DNA of 64,000 nt from Rhizoclosmatium globosum. Taxonomy: Eukaryota; Chytridiomycota; Chytridiomycetes; Chytridiales; Chytriomycetaceae. The translations under genes and the position numbers were made by a program. The notes below the pieces were generated by a model, which made no database searches, was not told the DNA's origin, and saw only the letters and a list, made by a program, of their open reading frames with translations. This document shows, piece by piece, positions 58,401-64,000 of the stretch (its first letter is position 1; the number at the start of each line of letters is the position of its first letter). Location: positions 62,001 to 126,000 of the forward strand of contig MCGO01000017.1 of assembly GCA_002104985.1 (NCBI GenBank). The letters run 5' to 3'.

Positions 58401-61400
58401 TAGAAAACAGCTTTGACAGAGTCCTTGGCAGGATCAGGCAGCTTAATTTTCGGCAGTTTGCTCAAAACGCGATCCGACTCCCTCATAGAATGCGTCAAGA
58501 TCTCGACACTCATAGTAACAAGATGTTGCAATTCATGGTCAAGCGCCTCCGTTTGGATTTGACTGTATTTGTATCCATACTTATTCTTTTGGTTGGACCT
58601 TCAAGTTGAGATGCCTTTTAGCTTTGGATCTGTCTGGAAGTTGCTCAGAGTCCGTCGAGGTAGACACAGGATTCTCCTTGATCCAATCCACTACAACAGA
58701 TCTGGGAGGTGGGCCTTTGCTAATTTCCAAGCAACAGGAATATCTTGATACTGATGTTCCACAAACGGTTTCGCATCAACGTCATTAAACCCACTAGCTT
58801 CTTTCACTTGCTCCATCGTAAGCACTCCATCCCCACCGCCACCAACATGAGGAAGCCGTCGAAATATCTCTGTCGCCACATCGCCAAACGGTTTCACACT
58901 CTTGACATCCGTTTCCGAGAAAACCTTCATTCGTCTATTTGAAAAGGTCTTGACGCGGCCAGTCGCGTCGGCGGGGTTGAAGTAGTATGGGTCTTTGTAT
59001 TCCCGTTCTGGTACGGTTGAGGGCCAATTTTCGCGAAGATATTGGAGGCTTGGCGGATGAGGTTTCAGTCTGAAAATGTGAGGGACACGAGGGACATCTG
59101 GTTGCGTGGCGGTGTTGTGGTGGGTGTGTGGAGGATCAAGGCTTGAAAAGGAAGGAAACGAGGATGGAGAAGAACTTGGTGGCGGTATTGTGGATGGTGC
59201 GATGGGAGTTCGGGTAGTGGAAGGCTGCTGTGCGTTAGGGATTGAGGAGTTTGAGCCACTGGAAGTTTTCCATGACCTGATTCCGATATGGTGATTTCTT
59301 CGTTTGGTGACCGTATGGGCGCGGAGAAGTCGTCGATTTTAGAATGCTTCGAAGGCGTAGTCAGCGCACTTGGTGGATTCGTATAAAAACTCCATTGTGT
59401 TGGTTGGGGCTTTCATCCGGCGACCACATTTCACTCAGCTTTGAAATAAACGTCGGAACATTTTCAGGATTTGGATTGGTTAAAATAATTGCTGAAGAAG
59501 ATGAGGCTTATGACTGCTTGCTAAAGGTTTACTGTTGGCTTTCTGGTGAATTCTTGAGGGTGCAGGTTGAGCAATTTTACGAGAATGGCGAAGGTGGCTG
59601 GTAGACGTTAATTCAAAAGTTTCAGTTGACGCGTCAAAAGCGTCGGTACGTTCCCAAACTGGAGTTGAAGGGATTGACGTTGCAGGTATGGAATCGATTG
59701 GCGAAGTAGATTTTTTTTGACGAGCTCCGGCCATTGTGCTTGAAACAGAACTTCCTAAAATTTCATTTGATGCAGCTGAATTTGGACGAGGGGCTGAAGG
59801 GACAGAGATATTTTTTGCAACGCCAAACGGTGCTGGTGATGGAGAGACTGACCGAACGCTTCGTATTACAGGAGCAGGTGCTTTTGGCTTTGATAAGTTT
59901 GATTTGCTAGGCTCTGGAAGCTTGAATCTTGGCACAGGCTTAGAATGTTCATCATTTGATCGACTGGGTATTGTGAACGTGACAAGCTTCTTTTTCGTTG
60001 TTGAGGGACCTGGAGGTGGTGCAACCGGTGTAACAATGTTCAACGACGTGCGTCTGACTTGCGATGAAGTCTGAACTGATTGTAAACTCATAGATTCTAT
60101 GAAAATGAATAAACAAACCTTCTTTCGGACAGGCTGTTGTTTGCCATCATCATCGCTATCTTCAATATCTTCAATTTCCACCTGGTCTTTTCTGGATTTA
60201 CGCTTAGCACTGTGACGCGGAGGAGATCCAGGCGGCCCATCTACTTGATCAATTCGATTCTGAAGTCCAGATGGTCCACCTTTCCGAGCCTTCATTTGAG
60301 ATTCCACTTCGAAAATCATTCTTCAGGATCATATCGGTCTCGAATCGCTTCAACCTCCCTTGCAAGAGATTCTTTTTGGTTGTGAAATGATTCCAACGCG
60401 TCCATTTGGTTTCGCAAGAGGTCTGGGTCAATATCGCTGCCGAATGAAAAGTCTCCTGAAGAGTGACGTTCATGCGGGGCTTTGGATTCGAAGAGAGATT
60501 CAATGTCCGCTACGTCTCTGTTTTGTTGAGGTTATGAGCAAACGGACTACTAAACTATGGACGTTTTACCTTTCGACTGGATGCACCATTCGTTCTTTCC
60601 CTTTCCATCGCTTACTAGGCTCAGGTTGGACTTCATCGGGTTCCACAAGTGATATTGGATCGGTATTGGGATCAATGGGAACAGCAGGAATTACAACAGC
60701 ATCATCTCCTTCAAATTCATCATTCCAAAACGCGGCGTCATCGTCTGCTTCGGCGTCCTCAAATATTTGCTCGTCAGGTTCCAATTCCAGGTCACCTTCC
60801 TCATATTCCATTTCAAAGGCAGCATCTTGTTCCTGAGCATACTCATCCGCGTCCTTAATAACGACAGTCTTCACATGTTATAAGTTAATACGAAGGTTAG
60901 AGACAAACAAATAATTTGAACGAACCTGGGTCAACACTTGTTCATCCACTAGGACCTCCATTCCATGATCTCCATTCAGTTGACAAGCCATGTAATCTTG
61001 CTCATGCATTTGAGTCATGGCATCTTCCAATTCATTCAACACTTGAACACCGCCATACCGAACATCAAAGTCGAATTTGGGAGCGACTTGCTGGCTCTTC
61101 TGGGCCATCAATTTTCCTCCAAAATAAAGAGCGCTGACGGATTGAAATGTGGTGGGTACGCTATCGTCAGGGATTCCTTCGAAATCATAATGTGTGTTGG
61201 ATGGGTTGAAAGGGTCGTGCTGTTTGGATAGATTGTGTTGCTCGATTGCGGCAACAAAGAATTCAATAGAGTTTGTTGAGTTTGAGGAACGGGTTGTGAT
61301 TGAGGTGGAGGAGGTTGAGATGGAATGGGCCCATATTCTTGCGGGTACGACGACGTTCTTCATCTTCCCAGAGGGATTTCAGGGAAGGTACGAGTTTGGT

Positions 61401-62389
61401 TGATAACTGCTGAGTTCCATTTAAAAGGTCTATCAGTGCTTTTCGCGGACGCTCTTGGATACGCGTCCGGTTCAGAATGTCGCCTGCAAGAACATCGATT
61501 TCAAGTTCGCAGAAGGATTCGCGTTGCGAGAGGGGATGGTCTTCTGGCCAAATAAGATTGGAGGGTATTGTTTGTGACGTGAAGAAGGAGGATGCAGGTT
61601 GACTTGAGTTTGTGCGTTCGACATCTGAGAAGAGTTACCTCAATGAGCTTGAGAATTCGTTCATACCTTTCAACGGCCTCCGAAATCGCGCGTCAGCAAC
61701 ATCCATATAATCCATTCCAAGCAATCCATGATCAATCATAAACTGCGGCAAATATGGAATGTGGCTCTCGTAAGTTTGGAATCGTTTCCCCATCACGACA
61801 CCTTTTGACAGCAGCTCAACCACACGCGTCATCAGACCAGGATCGAGCAAGTATATTTTGAGAAAGTAGGAGTACTTTGAGTGGAATCCATAGAAGGGAA
61901 TGCCCTTGACAAGGGTGATTGCAGCAATGTATTGGGTGCGGTCGACGAGTTCCGGGTTCTGTTTTAAGGAGAGAGCCAGGGCATGATTGATGCTATGCCC
62001 GAGTTGATAGATCGTTCTATAGACTGTTTCGTCTGCCTTTAATAGGGCTGTTTGAGCACCAAGAACGAGTGTACCTTCCTTCTCGTCCAGGCCGCCCTCG
62101 TACGCAACCATCAAATACGGAAACACCTGTTCAACAACCAACCACAGTTAACATGATCCAATCCAATCCAATCCAATCCAACAATCTAATCTAATCGCAC
62201 CTGATGCACATGCGCAACCACCTTTTGTCCAGTCGGAGTTGCGCAAAAGAGCCGCAGAATCGGAACTTTGAAAAGCGGCGACGGCGGATGCGAAAACGGC
62301 GAATGAGTCACTTCGACGCCTTTTGTTGGGCGTTGCAGCGAAAAGTCAAGTGAGATGAGGCGAAGGCGGATCAGTGCTTGGGCTTCCAT
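55413..62389 (-). CDS. REV3: REV3, catalytic subunit of DNA polymerase zeta
   Basis: Family B polymerase for translesion synthesis in the nucleus (Pol zeta, with Rev7). The N-terminus (62389) has LRLISLDFSL, PILRLFCATPTGQKVVAHVH, VFPYLMVAYEG, VKGIPFYGFHSKY, ESHIPYLPQFMIDHGL, then FCELEIDVLAGDILNRT, as in Rev3. A long disordered acidic and Ser/Pro-rich region (about 60870-58930) follows. The exonuclease-like part has DPDILLGYEVHLSSWGYL near 58160. Polymerase motifs: A, VLDFQSLYPSVMIGYN near 57440; B, KLVANVTYGYAGASYSGRMP near 57010; C, YGDTDSM near 56810. The C-terminal Cys clusters (CVLCNELTANG, CDACKD; CRSC, CVSIEC) match CysA/CysB, the latter a 4Fe-4S site that binds Pol31/Pol32. More than 20 exons are likely. 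Ends SPIVP at 55413. Confidence 0.93.
62155..62182. repeat. ATCCA pentanucleotide repeat in the first REV3 intron
   Basis: Five copies of ATCCA in a row, followed by CTAAT units. The tract is inside the intron between GQKVVAHVHQ and VFPYLM of REV3. Confidence 0.85.
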
Positions 62390-62440
62390 CTGCTTTCTTT
62401 TGTTTTTACTAGTATTAATTGATGGTTTATTTACTGGGCG

Positions 62441-63724
62441 TTACTCTCGCTTCAATGCAATAAGTGGCGTGTCGTCATCGTCATCAATGTCTCCTTCTCC
62501 TTCAGGTTGTTGTGTTGGATACGCATACGATGTAGATTCCCGAACAAGGTATCCTTCACTTCCCCTCCGAACTATCCTTCTCCGGCCTTGAATATCGTTT
62601 TGATGTATCCCCGATTCCTGTCCCTTGCTCTGAGAGTATCCTCCTCCATATCCAGAGGAATCACTCGAGAACCCATCATCTTCATCAGAGGATTCCACAA
62701 GACGCGAGTTGTAGATCGGATATATGAGTCGCGTTCAGGCACAGCCAGTCTCCCTTCTTTGTAGTCATAGTATTCTTGAGGAGGCCAAACAAGCATATCA
62801 AAGTCTCCAGTACGTTCCGCTTCTTCCATGAGGTCTTTATGCATAGGAAATTCAATTCCATTTCCTTCTTGTCGGAAAGGGATCCACCACAGCAACATAT
62901 TCCTACCAAGCATTGACTTCAAATTCGCCAGCGAGGATCCCAAGTCATACGGATATTGAGTAGCAGAACGAATAATTCCTCGTTTGATCAGCTTGTCAAT
63001 CTTTTCGTTTTCCAAGGCTTCAATCGTTGTAGTATTACTCGCAGCATAATACAACTGCCACAACGCCAACAACCCCACAGTCAACACCAATATAAACAGT
63101 ACAACAGCATCCAAAATCATCACAACCAACGTCAAGCTATTCGGTGGCGGCGAGTAAAACCTATCAAAGTTCTTGTACGAGTACAAGCTCTGACTCTGCG
63201 ACAATATCAAATGCCGCATATACAGTCCAAACAACCCCAAACAGTAACTCGCCGCGAACCCAACTGAGCTAATAAACCGAATAAAGTAACCCTGGTTATA
63301 AAACCCAACACAGTTATTCAGCCACGGACAGTGATGGTCCATCCGCAGTACACACGTCTTGCACACAGAACAGTGATGCGTTCTTGGTGGTTTGAAGGCG
63401 TTGCACTTTCGACAGTACCGTTTCACGCTGTTTCCTCCACCGTCTTTTGGCGACGGGCCTTCGTATCCGTGTGGGATGCAGCCGGGTGGAGTTGTGCAGG
63501 CCAGGTAGTAGTTTATCCAGATTGAGAGGATGGCGAGGTTGTATGGATCAAGAGGGCTAAGCGTTCGTATCTTAGTCGTGGGTGGAAGTTGAGCCATGGA
63601 TGAGGACAATGTATTGCGATGTGAAAGGAACGACAGTAATGAGAAAGATGACAAAGGCGACGGCGAGGCGGTCCAGGAAGGATGTTCCTGGTTTTGCACC
63701 TTGACCTGGTTGGGTTTGTGTCAT
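62441..63724 (-). CDS. DHHC palmitoyltransferase, Pfa4/ZDHHC6-like
   Basis: Protein S-acyltransferase of the ER/Golgi membrane. Starts MTQTQPGQGAKPG with a first helix (LAVAFVIFLITVVPFTS), then HPWLNFHPRL, a second helix (NLAILSIWINYYLACTTPPG), and the cysteine-rich domain YCRKCNAFKPPRTHHCSVC followed by LRMDHHCPWLNNCVGFYNQG. Two more helices follow (SVGFAASYCLGLFGLYM; ILDAVVLFILVLTVGLLALW), then the TTxE motif as NTTTIE. The catalytic Cys of DHHC is present. Frame changes are needed near 63560-63595 and near 62700; the latter leads to an acidic tail (SSDEDDGF...DIDDDDDTPLIALKRE) ending at 62441. The Pfa4 subfamily is suggested by the N-terminal Pro-Trp and the CTTPPG segment. Confidence 0.85.
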
Positions 63725-63917
63725 GGTTTCTGATAGGGCCAAACTCAACCAAATTCATAATTTGTTAATTAGGGGACTAATTAGAAAGTCGCATGGTAGG
63801 CATTCATAATGAAAACCTATACATCTTAATCCAGACAAGGTTCGAAACCAAGGTATTTAATATATGACGTTATCTTGAACCATTACTTTCGCAAAAAGAA
63901 GCCTTCAAATTGAAAAG
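63725..63917. promoter_or_regulatory. divergent intergenic region
   Basis: 193 bp between the start of the palmitoyltransferase gene (leftward) and a possible gene start at 63918 (rightward). AT-rich. It should hold the promoter of the leftward gene. No binding site is claimed. Confidence 0.4.
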
Positions 63918-64000
63918 ATGAGCTCCTGGAACAGTACCATCGCATCCACGTACGATACTTTCATCGTTTTATGGAAAGACCAGAACCTCTTTGTTGGATC
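63918..64000 (+). CDS. possible 5' end of a gene cut by the right edge
   Basis: An ATG followed by 27 open codons to the window end (MSSWNSTIASTYDTF...). Upstream sequence is AT-rich, as before other starts here. Too short to identify. Confidence 0.35.
   Translation, partial: MSSWNSTIASTYDTFIVLWKDQNLFVG

Noticed and set aside
60360..60836. 158-codon + strand frame inside REV3
   Set aside because: Ser-rich antisense of the acidic disordered part of REV3; a known artefact of Asp/Glu-rich coding sequence.

Overview
This window is nuclear DNA of a fungus, most likely a chytrid (Chytridiomycota). The grounds are dense genes with short GT..AG introns (mostly about 50-90 nt), fungal-type genes (chitin deacetylase, Cmk1-like kinases, a Pfa4-like acyltransferase, Phs1/HACD), and families expanded in zoosporic fungi: receptors with a periplasmic-binding-protein-like ectodomain and seven membrane helices (GABA-B-like), plus a chitin-binding-module array. 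The species cannot be named from sequence alone.

Layout. 1-4.0 kb: long coiled-coil protein, cut by the left edge (-). 4.4-6.7 kb: tandem pair of mitochondrial phosphate carriers (-). 7.1-10.6 kb: MCM2 (-). 10.7-13.8 kb: GABA-B-like receptor A (-), then a small C2H2 zinc-finger gene (+). 14.97 and 15.75 kb: tRNA-Glu and tRNA-Asp. 16.1-18.9 kb: TLDc protein and a DUF1308 (C7orf25-like) protein (-). 19.3 kb: small Cys-rich secreted protein (+). 19.8-20.8 kb: 3-hydroxyacyl-CoA dehydratase (+). 20.9-23.0 kb: ankyrin-like membrane protein (-), divergent from a TMEM198-like membrane protein (+, 23.1-24.3 kb). 24.4-27.5 kb: receptor B (-). 27.5-28.6 kb: ADP/ATP-carrier-like protein (-). 28.9-30.0 kb: SMP-30-like secreted protein (+). 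30.2-31.2 kb: unknown (-). 31.6-32.1 kb: stand-alone CaMKII association domain (+). 32.3-35.7 kb: array of CBM19-like modules (+). 35.8-39.2 kb: two CaMK1-type kinases, tail to tail. 39.3-40.4 kb: Rab2-like GTPase (-). 40.6-41.8 kb: chitin deacetylase (-). 42.0-48.5 kb: receptors C and D in tandem (-). 48.6-50.5 kb: TAF6 (+). 50.5-52.3 kb: Lin1/CD2BP2 (-). 52.3-52.7 kb: retroelement relic (+). 52.7-55.3 kb: two tandem seven-helix proteins of an unrecognised family (-). 55.4-62.4 kb: REV3, catalytic subunit of DNA polymerase zeta (-). 62.4-63.7 kb: Pfa4-like palmitoyltransferase (-).

The genes do not form one pathway. The recurring theme is sensing and signalling (four class C-like receptors, two further 7TM proteins, two CaM kinases plus an unfused CaMKII hub domain, a Rab) alongside chitin recognition and modification, against housekeeping replication and transcription genes (MCM2, REV3, TAF6, Lin1).

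One caution applies to the whole window. Many conserved genes, including essential ones such as TAF6 and MCM2, contain 1-2 nt indels that break the frame, several of them in homopolymers. One tRNA lacks an anticodon-loop base. This looks more like residual assembly error than mass pseudogenisation, so frame and exon limits are approximate wherever an indel is noted.
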